From Dokdonella sp. (GTDB lineage Bacteria; Pseudomonadota; Gammaproteobacteria; Xanthomonadales; Rhodanobacteraceae): a DNA stretch of 64,000 bases. Below are positions 27,812 to 42,088 of the stretch, piece by piece (within the stretch, counting starts at the first letter, position 1; each line of letters starts with the position of its first letter). A program made the position numbers and the translations under genes. The notes beneath the pieces were generated by a model. That model made no database searches. It had not been told where the DNA came from and saw only the letters and a list, made by a program, of their open reading frames with translations. The stretch spans positions 682,001 through 746,000 of the forward strand of contig NZ_JAGIAG010000001.1 in assembly GCF_017744955.1 (NCBI RefSeq), given 5' to 3'.

Positions 27812-28023
27812 GGGCTTGCTCCTGCGATCGTCCCCGATCGCTGCCGCGAATGGGTGACGGTCTTGGACGATCTCCTCTCCGCAAGTCCCCGCTGCGGCCA
27901 TTCGGAGCCGCGCTTCTGGAATGACGCATTTTCTGTTTTGCAGGACGGCTCGGATTTTCCGGTCCGACGCCGCCGTATTTCCCATTCGCGGCGAGGTGCC
28001 GCGCCAACGTAAGGAATGAAACC

Positions 28024-28806
28024 ATGCGACTCGACGGAAAAGTGGCGATCGTGACCGGCGCGGCCAGCGGCATCGGCAAGCGCATCGCCGAGGTCTACGC
28101 GGAAAACGGCGCGGCGGTGGCGATCGCCGACATCAACCTCGACGCGGCCAACGCGACCGCGCAGGAACTCGCCGCGAAAGGCGCCAAGGCCATGGGCGTG
28201 AAGATGGACGTGACCGACGAACAGGAGGTCGACGACGGCGTCGCCGCGGTGCTCGAGAAGTTCGGCCAGGTCGACATCCTCGTTTCCAACGCCGGCATCC
28301 AGATCGTCAATCCGATCGACAAGTTCGCCTATGCGGACTGGAAGAAGCTCACCGCGATCCACCTCGACGGCGCGTTCCTGACCACGCGCGCCTGCCTGCG
28401 CGCGATGTACGCGCGCGGCAAGGGCGGCGCGATCATCTACATGGGTTCGGTGCATTCGAAGGAAGCCTCCAAGCTGAAGGCGCCCTACGTCGCCGCCAAG
28501 CACGCGCTGGTCGGCCTGGCCAAGGTCGTCGCCAAGGAGGGCGCCGAGCACGGTGTGCGCGCGAACGTGATCTGCCCGGGCTTCGTGCGCACGCCGCTGG
28601 TCGAAAAGCAGATTCCGGAACAGGCCAAGGAACTGGGCATCTCCGAGGCCGAGGTGATCAAGAACGTCATGCTGAAGGAGACCGTCGACGGCGAGTTCAC
28701 CACCGTCGACGACGTCGCCGCCGCGGCGCTGTTCTTCGCCGGCTTCGAGACCAACGCGCTGACCGGCCAGAGCCTGGTCGTCAGCCACGGCTGGTTCATG
28801 CAATGA
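28024..28806 (+). CDS. bdhA: 3-hydroxybutyrate dehydrogenase
   Basis: 260-residue short-chain dehydrogenase. [10 protein letters not shown] (residues 11-20) binds NAD, NAG at about 88-90, catalytic Ser in YMGSVHS, and [13 protein letters not shown] with the Tyr-Lys pair. The stretch [20 protein letters not shown] and the end [10 protein letters not shown] are characteristic of D-3-hydroxybutyrate dehydrogenases, which interconvert 3-hydroxybutyrate and acetoacetate in polyhydroxybutyrate or ketone-body metabolism. ATGA overlap with the patatin gene implies coupled translation. No pha genes are visible nearby. Confidence 0.9.
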   Translation: MRLDGKVAIVTGAASGIGKRIAEVYAENGAAVAIADINLDAANATAQELAAKGAKAMGVKMDVTDEQEVDDGVAAVLEKFGQVDILVSNAGIQIVNPIDKFAYADWKKLTAIHLDGAFLTTRACLRAMYARGKGGAIIYMGSVHSKEASKLKAPYVAAKHALVGLAKVVAKEGAEHGVRANVICPGFVRTPLVEKQIPEQAKELGISEAEVIKNVMLKETVDGEFTTVDDVAAAALFFAGFETNALTGQSLVVSHGWFMQ

Positions 28807-30104
28807 CCGCCCGCCGCGGTCGCGGCGCGGCGGCGCGCCAGGTCGCGGGTGCGCGTGCGGCGCGCGGCGCACCGCCGCCGCCGTCGCGCCGGCGCGCGAA
28901 GCCGAAACCCGCGCCGAGTCCGGCGGAGTCCGCACGCGACTACGAGACCGTCGCCCTGGTCCTGCAGGGCGGCGGCGCACTCGGTTCGTACCAGTGCGGC
29001 GTGTACGAGGCGATGCACGCGGCCGACATCCGCCCGACCTGGTTCGCCGGCACCTCGATCGGCGCGATCAACGCGGCGATCCTGGCCGGCAACGCCCCCG
29101 AGCATCGGGTCGAACGGCTGCGCGACTTCTGGCGCACGATCTGCGAGCCGGGCGGCTCCTACGCGCCGGCGGTCGCGGTCGTCGTGCGCAGCGCGTTGGC
29201 CTGGCTGCCGGCCAGCAATGCGCTGGCCGCCTGGGCCAACACGCTCGGCGCGCTCGGTGCCTTGGTGCAGGGCCAGCGCGGCTTCTTCAGTCCGCGCGAG
29301 CAGCCGCCGTACCTGTTCAGCGACGGCAGCGCGAAGGCGACCAGCTTCTACGACACGACTCCGCTGCGCGAGACGCTGGAGCGCTTCGTCGATTTCGATC
29401 GCATCAACGAGGACGACGGCGTGCGCCTGTCGGTCGGTGCGACCAACGTCGCCAACGGCAACTTCCGCTATTTCGATTCGGCCGTGGAGCGCATCGGCCC
29501 CGCGCACGTGATGGCGTCGGGCGCGCTGCCGCCGGCGTTTCCGGCCGTCGAAGTGGACGGCGAGCACTACTGGGACGGCGGCCTGGTCTCCAATACGCCG
29601 CTCGACTACGTGCTGGCCGGCACGCCGCGCCGCGACAGCCTGGTGTTCCAGGTCGATCTGTGGAGCGCACACGGCGACCTGCCGAAGACCTTGATGGAGG
29701 TGCTCGAGCGGCAGAAGGACATCCAATTCTCCAGCCGCACGCGCTTCGGCACCGATACCGTCGCGCGCATCCAGAAGCTGCGCAACGCGGTCGGCGAGCT
29801 GTTGCAGCAGGTGCCGAAGAGCCGCCTGGATCCGGATCTGGTGGCCACGCTGGAGCCGTGGATCTGCGACCGCGTGTTCAACATCGTGCACCTGATCTAC
29901 CAGGCCAAGCCGTACGAGGAGCAGTTCAAGGACTACGCCTTCGGCCTCGGCACGATGCAGGAACATTGGGACGCCGGGCTCGCCGACATGCAGCAGACGC
30001 TCGAACACCCGCCGTTCTTCGCCAAGCCGGCGCCGGAGGCCGGCGTGGTCACCCACGACGTGCACCGCGTCGCCGCGGCGCGGCGGCGCAGCCGGAAGAA
30101 GTAG
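28803..30104 (+). CDS. patatin-like phospholipase
   Basis: 433 residues. A basic, Pro/Ala-rich N-terminal 45 residues precede the patatin domain: oxyanion motif [11 protein letters not shown], nucleophile Ser85 in GTSIGA, and Asp258 in [10 protein letters not shown], giving the Ser-Asp dyad. The C-terminal 150 residues ([19 protein letters not shown] onward) match the DUF3734 extension that often follows bacterial patatins. The start overlaps the bdhA stop by 4 bp. Patatin plus 3-hydroxybutyrate dehydrogenase is a recurring pair; a role in lipid or polyhydroxybutyrate turnover is plausible but unproven. No signal peptide, so probably cytoplasmic. Confidence 0.9.
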   Translation: MTARRGRGAAARQVAGARAARGAPPPPSRRRAKPKPAPSPAESARDYETVALVLQGGGALGSYQCGVYEAMHAADIRPTWFAGTSIGAINAAILAGNAPEHRVERLRDFWRTICEPGGSYAPAVAVVVRSALAWLPASNALAAWANTLGALGALVQGQRGFFSPREQPPYLFSDGSAKATSFYDTTPLRETLERFVDFDRINEDDGVRLSVGATNVANGNFRYFDSAVERIGPAHVMASGALPPAFPAVEVDGEHYWDGGLVSNTPLDYVLAGTPRRDSLVFQVDLWSAHGDLPKTLMEVLERQKDIQFSSRTRFGTDTVARIQKLRNAVGELLQQVPKSRLDPDLVATLEPWICDRVFNIVHLIYQAKPYEEQFKDYAFGLGTMQEHWDAGLADMQQTLEHPPFFAKPAPEAGVVTHDVHRVAAARRRSRKK

Positions 30105-30136
30105 CGGGCATCGCGTCGGCGCGCGATGATCGCCGC

Positions 30137-30460
30137 ATGACGACGGATTTCATCGCGCGCCTGCGTGCGCAGATCGGCGGCCCGCGCGACGGCGCCCTGC
30201 TGCGCTTCTCGCTCGGCCAGGCCCTGCTCGGCAACGGCGACGCCGCCGGTGCCGCGGTCGCGCTGCGCGAGGCGGTCGCCTTCGACGAAAGCTACTCGGC
30301 GGCGTGGAAGCTGCTCGGCCGCGCCCTGGCCGACAGCGGCGACGCGGGCGGCGCGATCGACGCGTTCGAGCGCGGCATCGCCGTCGCGCAGGCGCGCGGC
30401 GACGTGCAGGCGGCGAAGGAGATGGGGGTGTTTTTGAAGCGGTTGAAGGCGGCGGGCTGA
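30137..30460 (+). CDS. small TPR-repeat protein
   Basis: 107 residues containing about two tetratricopeptide-like repeats: LLRFSLGQALLGNGDAAGAA and AAWKLLGRALADSGDAGGAI followed by DAFERGIAVAQARGD. The protein is soluble, without signal peptide, and ends in a basic MGVFLKRLKAAG. It follows the patatin gene by 32 bp and may share its transcript. Similar short TPR proteins are widespread; partner unknown. Confidence 0.8.
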   Translation: MTTDFIARLRAQIGGPRDGALLRFSLGQALLGNGDAAGAAVALREAVAFDESYSAAWKLLGRALADSGDAGGAIDAFERGIAVAQARGDVQAAKEMGVFLKRLKAAG

Positions 30461-30473
30461 CGCGCGGGGAGTG

Positions 30474-30500
30474 AGCGGTCAGCGGTCAGCGGTGAGCGGA
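30474..30500. repeat. 7-bp tandem repeat
   Basis: Four consecutive AGCGGTC-type units (the third AGCGGTG, the fourth truncated AGCGGA). It lies in the spacer between convergent genes. Probably simple-sequence slippage. Confidence 0.7.
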
Positions 30501-30540
30501 AAGGCGCGTATGGGTGGCGGGGCGGGTATTCCTGCTCTGG

Positions 30541-31470
30541 CTAGAGACGTCCGGCGGCGGCGAGCAACTCGTCCACCAGCTTGGTCGGCCAGCGCTTGTA
30601 GGCCCACTGGTACTGCGGGAAGGCGAGCTGCACGCAGCCCTCGACCCCTCGGTTCAGCGCGGCGCAGGCGCGTTCGAGGTCCGGGTCCATCAGTTCCGGC
30701 GGTGCCGGCAGGAAATGCAGGCGGTAACCGGCGCCGCGCGGCAGGCGCTCCATGAAGCTGAACAGCACGCAGGCGCCGGTGCGCTGAGCCAGGCGCGGCA
30801 GCAGCACCATCGTCGCCGCCGGCACGCCGAACAGCGGCGCGGGCACGCCTTCGCCGGCACGCGGCTGCTGGTCCGGCAGGATGCCGACCACGCCGCCGGC
30901 GGCCAGCCGCTTGTACAGCGTGCGCACGCCGGCGCCCTCGGCGCGCACCTGCTCGACCGGCAGCGCGCCGCGCACCTTCAGCAGCAGCGGCTCGACGACA
31001 TCGTGGCGTGGCGCGCGATACAGGATCGCCAGTGGCGTCTGGCTGGCCAGCCAGTAGTTCAGCAGTTCCCAGCAGCCCAGGTGCGGCGCGGCGACGATCA
31101 GGCCGCGGCCGGCGGCGAGCGCGTCGCGGAACAGCGCCTCGCCGCGCGTTTCGCGGATCAGGCCGAGCGCGTCGGCCGGGTCGTTGCCCCAGATCTTGGC
31201 GATCTCGCAGAACGACTTGCCGGTCTCGATCGCCGCCTCGCGACCGCGCGCGTGTCTGGTTTTGGTGCCGTCTTGCGTTAATACCAGGGACAGGTTGCGC
31301 TCGATGATGCGGCGCGTGCGACCCGGGACGTGCCACAGCAGGCGGCCGAGCAGGGCGCCGAGCACGTGCAGCAGACGCAGAGGCAGGCGACCGCCGAGAC
31401 GCAGACTGCCGTAGAGCAGCGCGACCGGCCAAGCGAGAGGGGGTGATGGGATGGCGGGCGGCGGCTTCAT
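30541..31470 (-). CDS. lysophospholipid/lipid A acyltransferase, LpxL family
   Basis: 309 residues. The HX4E active-site motif is present as His130 and Glu135 in APHLGCWELL. A hydrophobic N-terminal segment (residues 12-48) would anchor the protein to the inner membrane. Other family blocks: LYRAPRHDVVEPLL, GGVVGILPDQQPRAGEGVPAPLFGV written here as two parts (ILPDQQPRAGEG and PAPLFGV), and QYQWAYKRWP near the C terminus. Acyl chain and acceptor (lipid A or ornithine/other lipid) cannot be told from sequence. The ATG at 31470 is preceded by no clear ribosome-binding site. Divergent from dtd. Confidence 0.87.
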   Translation of the reverse strand: MKPPPAIPSPPLAWPVALLYGSLRLGGRLPLRLLHVLGALLGRLLWHVPGRTRRIIERNLSLVLTQDGTKTRHARGREAAIETGKSFCEIAKIWGNDPADALGLIRETRGEALFRDALAAGRGLIVAAPHLGCWELLNYWLASQTPLAILYRAPRHDVVEPLLLKVRGALPVEQVRAEGAGVRTLYKRLAAGGVVGILPDQQPRAGEGVPAPLFGVPAATMVLLPRLAQRTGACVLFSFMERLPRGAGYRLHFLPAPPELMDPDLERACAALNRGVEGCVQLAFPQYQWAYKRWPTKLVDELLAAAGRL

Positions 31471-31606
31471 GTGGGGCGCGGCATCGTGACGGGCGCGAGT
31501 GTAACGAGCGCGCCCGCGGCGAGCGCGCCTGCCGGCATCGCAACCGCGGCATTGACCGTGCCGCGCCGCGCCGGCGAGGATGCGGCGCCCGAATCCGGAG
31601 TCCCGC

Positions 31607-32047
31607 ATGATCGCCCTGATCCAGCGCGTCAGCGAAGCGCGCGTCGACGTCGACGGCGTCACCGTCGGTGCGATCGGCGCCGGCCTGCTCGCGCTGATCG
31701 GCGTGCAGCCGGGCGACGGCGAGGCGCAGGCGCAGCGCCTGCTCGAACGGGTGCTCGGCTACCGCGTGTTCGCCGACGCGGAGGGGCGCATGAACCGTTC
31801 GCTGACCGACATCGGCGGCGGCCTGCTGCTGGTGTCGCAGTTCACCCTCGCCGCCGACACGCGCTCGGGCATGCGGCCGGGCTTCTCCACCGCGGCCGCG
31901 CCGGCCGACGCCGAGCGCTGGTTCGACCGGCTGGTGGAACTGGCGCGCGCGCGCCATGCGGGGGTGGAAACCGGGCGCTTCGGTGCCCATATGCAGGTGC
32001 ATCTCGTCAACGATGGACCGGTGACGTTCCGCCTCGAGGCGAACTGA
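31607..32047 (+). CDS. dtd: D-aminoacyl-tRNA deacylase
   Basis: 146 residues; hydrolyses D-aminoacyl-tRNA to recycle tRNA and protect against D-amino acids. The two signature motifs are present: [17 protein letters not shown] (about residues 78-94) and [13 protein letters not shown] with the cross-subunit Gly-Pro motif at the C terminus. ATG at 31607 follows CCGGAGTCCCGC. Separated from rpoD by 180 bp. Confidence 0.96.
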   Translation: MIALIQRVSEARVDVDGVTVGAIGAGLLALIGVQPGDGEAQAQRLLERVLGYRVFADAEGRMNRSLTDIGGGLLLVSQFTLAADTRSGMRPGFSTAAAPADAERWFDRLVELARARHAGVETGRFGAHMQVHLVNDGPVTFRLEAN

Positions 32048-32185
32048 CCGTACGGCGGCGACACGGACGCCGCGTCCGTCTCCGATGCTTGCAACTGCAA
32101 CGATTGGTGGCGCCGCGACAGGCGCGCTGCCCGAATCACGTATTCAAAGCGCATCAATAGCTTAAGCCGACCTTGACGCGGCTCC

Positions 32186-32191
32186 TATACT
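32186..32191 (+). promoter_or_regulatory. candidate -10 element of rpoD
   Basis: TATACT at 32186-32191, 37 bp before the rpoD ATG, is a near-consensus -10 hexamer. The matching -35 is weak (TTAAGC at 32162, 18-bp spacer). A TTGACG at 32173 is too close (7 bp) to be its -35. Confidence 0.4.
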
Positions 32192-32227
32192 TTCTTTCCT
32201 TTGCCGTACAGAGCTACCGGAACCCAC

Positions 32228-34075
<1,848 letters not shown>

Positions 34076-34160
34076 GCGCCGTCGGGGGCCGGGGCGGGGG
34101 GAAGACCCCGCGCCGACCGCGAACGGCCGCCGGCCTGCTAAAATCGCCGATCGCGATTGC

Positions 34161-34233
34161 GGGCCTGTAGCACAGCGGTCAGTGCAGGGGACTCATAATC
34201 CCTTGGTCCTCGGTTCGAATCCGAGCGGGCCCA
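34161..34233 (+). tRNA. tRNA with CAU anticodon, probably tRNA-Ile2 (lysidine type)
   Basis: A full cloverleaf can be drawn: acceptor GGGCCTG/CGGGCCC (one T-G pair), D stem GCAC/GTGC, anticodon stem GGGGA/TCCCT with loop CTCATAA, variable loop TGGTC, T stem CTCGG/CCGAG with loop TTCGAAT, discriminator A. CCA is not encoded (ATACC follows). The anticodon region GACTCATAATCCC with TTGGTC resembles bacterial tRNA-Ile2 (k2C34), which reads AUA, more than elongator Met. A TAAAAT -10 element at 34139-34144 precedes it. Confidence 0.9.
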
Positions 34234-34241
34234 TACCTCCG

Positions 34242-34288
34242 GACCCCGCGCGGAACGTCGCTGTCAGCGGCGGCGTCGCGTGGGGTCA
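34242..34288 (+). terminator. imperfect hairpin downstream of the tRNA
   Basis: GACCCCGCG near 34242 pairs with CGCGTGGGGTC ending near 34288, with an inner GTCGCTG/CGGCG stem. No T tract follows; may be a processing or termination hairpin. Confidence 0.3.
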
Positions 34289-34378
34289 CGTAACAGCAAT
34301 CTTCGGGCTTTCCCATCAAGCGGCACGTCGCTAGCGGCGATGCGCCGACCGGTTCAATCAGACACGAGAGACGACATC

Positions 34379-36517
34379 ATGGCCAGGCAGAAGGAACTCA
34401 AGCTCTATCGCAACATCGGCATCATCGCGCACATCGACGCCGGCAAGACCACGACGACCGAGCGCATCCTCTACTACACCGGCAAGAAGCACCAGATCGT
34501 CGACGTGCACGACACCAAGGACGGCAAGGGCTCGACCACGACCGACTACATGGAGCAGGAGCGCAAGCGCGGCATCACGATCCAGTCGGCCGCGGTCTCG
34601 GCCGAGTGGAAGGGCTACCAGATCAACGTCATCGACACGCCCGGGCACGTCGACTTCACCATCGAGGTGAACCGCAGCCTGCGCGTGCTCGACGGCGCGG
34701 TCGTGGTGTTCGACGGCGTCGCCGGCGTGGAGCCGCAGACCGAGACGAACTGGCGCCTGGCCGACCAGTACAACGTTCCGCGCATGTGCTACATCAACAA
34801 GATGGACCGCATCGGCGCGAACTTCAAGAACGCCGTCGACGGCATCCGCAACCGCCTCGGCGCGAACGCGGTCATCTGCGAAGTGCCGCTCGGCAGCCAC
34901 GACGACTTCATCGGCATCGCCGACCTGATCGCCAACTGCGGCTACATCTGGCTCGGCGACGACAAGGACAGCAAGTGGGAGACGATCCCGCTCGACCAGG
35001 TCGCCAACCATCCGAAGGTGCAGGCGTTCACCACCACCGCCGACAAGGAGTGGGTCGCCAACCTGCTGTCGCTGCGCGAGGCGAGCATCGAGTCCGCGGT
35101 CGAGTTCGACGACGCGGCGATGGAAGCCTACCTCGGCGGCGAGACGCCCTCGCTGGAAACGCTCAAGGCCTGCATCCGCAAGGGTTGCGTGGCCGGCAAG
35201 CTGGTGCCGGTGTTCTGCGGCTCGTCCTACCGCAACAAGGGCGTGCAGCACCTGCTCGACGGCGTGGTCGACTACATGCCGTACCCGGGCGAGAACGGCG
35301 GCATCTCGATGGTCGACGAGGACGGCAACGTCGTCGGCGAGCAGGAAGTGAAGGACGACGCACCGGCGCGCGCGCTGGCGTTCAAGGTCATCAACGACCA
35401 GTTCGGCACGCTCACCTTCACGCGCATCTACTCCGGCGTGATCAAGAAGGGCGACACCCTGCTCAACGCGACCCGCGGCAAGAAAGAGCGCATCGGCCGC
35501 ATCGTCGAGGTGCAGGCGAACGCGACCAAGGAAATCGACGAAGTCCGCGCCGGCGACATCTGCGCGTTCGTCTCGATGAAGGAAACCGAGACCGGCGACA
35601 CCTTGTGCGATCCGGCCTCGCCGGTGCTGCTGGAGCGCATGCGCTTCCCCGACCCGGTGATCAGCGTCTCGGTCGAGCCGAAGTCGCGCAACGACATCGA
35701 CAAGATGTCGACCGCGCTCTACAAGATGGTCAAGGCCGATCCGTCGCTGAGGCTCGAAGTCGACAAGGAAACCGGCGAGACCGTGCTCAAGGGCATGGGC
35801 GAGCTGCACCTGGAAATCACCATCGACCGCATGCGCACCGAGCTCGGTGTGGAAGCGAACATGGGCAAGCCGAAGGTCAGCTTCCGCGAGGCGTTCGGCG
35901 GCCGCGTCGAGCACACCTACACGCACAAGAAGCAGTCCGGCGGTTCGGGCCAGTTCGCCGAAGTGAAGATGATCTTCGAGCCGGGCGAGCCCGGTTCGGG
36001 CGTGCAGTTCGTCGACGAGATCGTCGGCGGCCGCATCCCGCGCGAATACATCCCGGCGGTCGAGTTCGCGATCAAGAGCGAGTCGCAGCAGGGCCAGATC
36101 GCCGGCTACGAGGTGGTCGACTTCACCGCGCGCCTGATCGACGGCAAGTACCACGACGTCGACTCGTCCGCGCTGGCGTTCGAAATCGCCGGCAAGCAGG
36201 CGTTCCGCGAAGCGCACAAGATGAGCCGGCCGAAGCTGCTCGAGCCGGTCATGAGCCTGGAAGTGGTCACCGAGCCGGACTATCTCGGCGACATCATCGG
36301 CGACATGAACCGTCGCCGCGGCTCGGTGAGCGAGCAGGGCCAGCGCGGTCCGCAGGCGTTCGTGAAGGGCTTCGTGCCGCTGGCGGAGATGTTCGGCTAC
36401 ATCAACTTCCTGCGTTCGGCCACCAGCGGCCGCGGCAACTTCTCGATGACGTTCGATCACTACGCCGAAGTGCCGGCCAACCTGGTCGACAAGCTGATGG
36501 AGAAGGAGGCGAAGTAA
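34379..36517 (+). CDS. elongation factor G paralogue
   Basis: 712-residue translational GTPase. G1 [14 protein letters not shown]3 DTPGHVDF, G4 NKMD; domain II begins near 310 ([20 protein letters not shown]), domain III/IV SGMG-equivalent [14 protein letters not shown], and [12 protein letters not shown] of domain IV, then domain V with [21 protein letters not shown]. The switch I region carries an unusual stretch [20 protein letters not shown] compared with the usual HDGAATMDWMEQEQERG. It stands alone instead of in the str operon, so it is likely a second EF-G (EF-G2-type) rather than the main fusA; translocation versus recycling role cannot be decided by eye. ATG at 34379 follows GAGAGACGACATC. 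Confidence 0.9.
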   Translation: MARQKELKLYRNIGIIAHIDAGKTTTTERILYYTGKKHQIVDVHDTKDGKGSTTTDYMEQERKRGITIQSAAVSAEWKGYQINVIDTPGHVDFTIEVNRSLRVLDGAVVVFDGVAGVEPQTETNWRLADQYNVPRMCYINKMDRIGANFKNAVDGIRNRLGANAVICEVPLGSHDDFIGIADLIANCGYIWLGDDKDSKWETIPLDQVANHPKVQAFTTTADKEWVANLLSLREASIESAVEFDDAAMEAYLGGETPSLETLKACIRKGCVAGKLVPVFCGSSYRNKGVQHLLDGVVDYMPYPGENGGISMVDEDGNVVGEQEVKDDAPARALAFKVINDQFGTLTFTRIYSGVIKKGDTLLNATRGKKERIGRIVEVQANATKEIDEVRAGDICAFVSMKETETGDTLCDPASPVLLERMRFPDPVISVSVEPKSRNDIDKMSTALYKMVKADPSLRLEVDKETGETVLKGMGELHLEITIDRMRTELGVEANMGKPKVSFREAFGGRVEHTYTHKKQSGGSGQFAEVKMIFEPGEPGSGVQFVDEIVGGRIPREYIPAVEFAIKSESQQGQIAGYEVVDFTARLIDGKYHDVDSSALAFEIAGKQAFREAHKMSRPKLLEPVMSLEVVTEPDYLGDIIGDMNRRRGSVSEQGQRGPQAFVKGFVPLAEMFGYINFLRSATSGRGNFSMTFDHYAEVPANLVDKLMEKEAK

Positions 36518-36536
36518 GCCTCCGCCGAAGGCACCC

Positions 36537-36570
36537 GCATCCGGCGCCCGCCTCGCGCGGCGCCGGATGC
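36537..36570 (+). terminator. strong hairpin after the EF-G gene
   Basis: GCATCCGGCGCC (36537-36548) and GGCGCCGGATGC (36559-36570) form a perfect 12-bp stem with a 10-nt loop, 20 bp after the stop codon. No T tract, so termination is likely but not proven. Confidence 0.5.
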
Positions 36571-37212
36571 GCACGCGGCGCAGGGCGCTTGTCGCGCCTG
36601 CGCCGCGCGCCTATAGTCTCGCCGCGCGACTTCGGATCGCGTATGCGTCGCGGGGCGAGATCATGGCCGAAACACCGGCGAGCGAGACCGGCCCTCAGCA
36701 GGCCGATCAGTTGTTCGCGCTCGTCTACGAAGAGCTGCGCCGCATCGCGCGCAGCCGGCGTCGTCAGGCCGGCAATCCGGCCACGCTCGACACCACCGCG
36801 CTGATCAACGAAACCTGGCTCAAGCTCGCCGCCTCGCGCGAGGCGAAGGGGTACTCGCGCGCGCATTTCCTGTCGCTGGCCGCGCGCGCGATGCGCCAGG
36901 TGCTGGTCGACCACGCGCGCAACCGCGGCCGCCAGAAGCGCGGCGGCGATCTCGCCCTGACCACCCTGGACGTGAACCAGTCCGACCCCGGCGGCGACCT
37001 GTTCGAAGTGCTCGCCCTCGACGCCGCGCTGGCGCAACTGTCGGCGCTCGACGAGAGCATGGGCCAGATCGTCGAATGGCACGTGTTCGGCGGCATCGGC
37101 CTGGACGACGTCGCCGAGCTGCAGGGCGTCAACGTGCGCACCGTGTTCCGGCGCTGGCGCGCCGCGCGGGCGTTCCTGGTACAGCAATTGGGACTCACGA
37201 GCGGACGAAGCG

Positions 37213-40197
<2,985 letters not shown>

Positions 40198-40236
40198 GCG
40201 GCTACGCCGCCCGGCCGCTCGTCGGCCAGTCCGGCG

Positions 40237-40521
40237 TCACGCCTCGAGCGCGGCGCGCAGGCGGCCCGGCGCGGCGGTTTTCTTCATGGTCGGCGGATCC
40301 ATCGGCTTGGTGCCGTCGGTCGACTGGCCGTTGTCGTTCTTCTTGTCGCCGTCGGTCGGCGCGGGCGTGCCCGGCTGGGTGCCCGGCTGCGAGCCGCCGC
40401 CCGATTGCGTCATCAGCAGGACGAACCGCGCGGCGGCGGACATCGCGCGGCGCAGCGGAGCGAACACGTCGGTCGTCGAAAGTGTGGTGGCGTGCAGGGG
40501 TGATGCGAGCGAGCTGTTCAT
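40237..40521 (-). CDS. small protein of unknown function with Pro/Gly/Asp-rich tail
   Basis: 94 residues, not recognised. A helical N-terminal half (MNSSLASPLHATTLSTTDVF, APLRRAMSAAARFVLLMTQ) is followed by a low-complexity linker (GGGSQPGTQPGTPAP, then DGDKKNDNGQSTDG) and a basic C terminus (TMKKTAAPGRLRAALEA). The ATG at 40521 has a good AGAGGA ribosome-binding site 8 nt upstream, which is the main reason for accepting it. It lies between the kinase gene (convergent) and the histidine kinase gene (same strand). No signal peptide or cysteine. Could be a precursor or partner of the kinase locus; unproven. Confidence 0.5.
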   Translation of the reverse strand: MNSSLASPLHATTLSTTDVFAPLRRAMSAAARFVLLMTQSGGGSQPGTQPGTPAPTDGDKKNDNGQSTDGTKPMDPPTMKKTAAPGRLRAALEA

Positions 40522-40714
40522 CAGCGAATCCTCTGGAATTGAGCGGAAGCGTCGGCCGCGTTTCCGGCAGCCGGCCAACAGGGGATACGCGCAAAGGCCC
40601 CGTGTAGCGACATTGTGGCACTGTACACATCGCGCGGCACCCGGCGCCGGCTTTTCCGTGCCCTGCTCGTCGGCGTGCCGGAGTGGAGCGTTCCTCCCCG
40701 GATCGCCGCGCACG

Positions 40715-42088
40715 TCACGCCGCCGGAAACACCACCTCGACGCGCAACCCGCCGCCCTCGCCTTCGCCGAGAACGAGCCGCGTCCGGTGCAATTCGGCGA
40801 TTCGCGCGACGATGGCGAGGCCGAGCCCGCTGCCGCCGCCGTGGCGGTCGTCGCCGCGGCGGAAGCGGTCGAGCATCGCCTGACGCAACGCCGGCTCGAT
40901 GCCCGGACCGTGGTCGCGGATCGCCAGCCGCGCCCGGCCGGATTCGCCGGCCAGCGTCACCTCGATGCGGCCGCCGCGCTCGCTGTGGCGCATCGCGTTG
41001 TCGAGCAGGTTGCGCAGCAGGGTGCGCAGGCCCGGTTCCCAGCCGTCGACGTGGCGCGCAGCCGGATCGACGACGACGGCGATCTCCAGATCCTTGTCGG
41101 CCGCCGCGGCGCCGAGTTCGGCGAGTTCCTCGTCGATGCAGCGGCCGAGATCGACGCGCTCGAACGCCGGCGGCTGCGCCGCATCCCAGCGCGCGAGTTC
41201 CAGCATCTGGTTGACCAGGCGGCTCAGCCGCCCGAGCCCCAGCGCCGCCTGGCGCAGCGATTGCTCGCGCGCGGCCGGCGTCGCCGCGGCCTGCGCGTTC
41301 TCGACCTGGATCAGCGCGCCGGCCAGCGGCGTGCGCAGCTCGTGCGCCGCGTTGGCGGTGAACTCGCGTTCGCGCCGGAGCTGCGCGCCGGCGCGGCCGA
41401 ACAGGCCGTTCAAGGCCGCCACCAGCGGCTCGATCTCGCGCGGCAGCGCCGAGCCGCCGATCGGTTCGTTCTGGTCCGGCCGTCGCGCGGCGACGCGTTC
41501 GGCGAGCACGTGCAGTGGAGCCAGGCCGCGCCGCACCGCCCAGCCGAGCAGCAGCGCCAGCAGCGGCACGCCGATCAGCAGCGGTGCGATCGCCTCGACC
41601 GCGAGCGCACGGGCGATCTCGCGACGGCTGTCGTAGCGTTCGCCGACGCGCACCCAGTGCTGGTTCTCGCCGAGCAGCGTGAACACGCGCCAATGGCGCC
41701 CCTTGACCTGGATGTCGGCGAAGCCGGCCGGCGCGGCGTCGAGCGGCACCTCGGCGAGGTTGTCGGAATTGAGCAGCAGCCGGTTCGCGCCGTCCCAGTA
41801 CTGGAAGCCGATCTGCATCTCGTAGGGATGGCCGCGCACGGTCAGCGGCTGCTTGCCGTGCGCGCGGCGCCAGACGTCGACCTGCAGCGGCGCGTTCGCC
41901 GCCAGCGCCTGCGCGCCGGCGTCGCTGACCAGGGCGCCGATCGTGCGCGCGTTCTGCGCCAGGCGCGCGTCGCCGAGTTCGTCGACTTCCTCCATCGTGA
42001 AGCGGTAACTCAGCGCGACCAGCGGCAGCAGCACCGCGGCGAGACAACCGAGCACGAGCGCGGTGATGCGCGCCTTCAGCGAGAACAT
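40715..42088 (-). CDS. sensor histidine kinase, PmrB/QseC-like
   Basis: 457 residues. Two transmembrane helices (about 8-28 and 165-190) flank a periplasmic region of 135 residues, then HAMP-like linker, phosphoacceptor His249 in NAAHELRTPLAGAL, and the ATPase domain with LLRNLLDNAMRHS (N box), DHGPGIEP and GSGLGLAIVARI. The start ATG at 42088 overlaps the response-regulator stop by one base (TGATG). It belongs to the class of OmpR-family partner kinases that sense cations, peptides or quorum cues; the signal is unknown. Confidence 0.93.
   Translation of the reverse strand: MFSLKARITALVLGCLAAVLLPLVALSYRFTMEEVDELGDARLAQNARTIGALVSDAGAQALAANAPLQVDVWRRAHGKQPLTVRGHPYEMQIGFQYWDGANRLLLNSDNLAEVPLDAAPAGFADIQVKGRHWRVFTLLGENQHWVRVGERYDSRREIARALAVEAIAPLLIGVPLLALLLGWAVRRGLAPLHVLAERVAARRPDQNEPIGGSALPREIEPLVAALNGLFGRAGAQLRREREFTANAAHELRTPLAGALIQVENAQAAATPAAREQSLRQAALGLGRLSRLVNQMLELARWDAAQPPAFERVDLGRCIDEELAELGAAAADKDLEIAVVVDPAARHVDGWEPGLRTLLRNLLDNAMRHSERGGRIEVTLAGESGRARLAIRDHGPGIEPALRQAMLDRFRRGDDRHGGGSGLGLAIVARIAELHRTRLVLGEGEGGGLRVEVVFPAA

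Noticed and set aside
27678..28023. Short minus-strand frames before bdhA
   Set aside because: No ribosome-binding sites and no coding character; the stretch holds a terminator.
30474..30500. AGCGGTC tandem repeat as iterons or origin
   Set aside because: Only four short units, no replication genes.
32173..32191. TTGACG and TATACT read as a sigma-70 promoter before rpoD
   Set aside because: Spacing is only 7 bp; TATACT may still be a -10 with a weak -35.
34161..34300. tRNA 3' end as an integration site
   Set aside because: No integrase gene and no second copy of the tRNA 3' end was seen.
40202..40630. Alternative 142-codon minus-strand frame overlapping the small gene
   Set aside because: Arg-rich composition of an out-of-frame shadow; the 94-codon frame has the ribosome-binding site.
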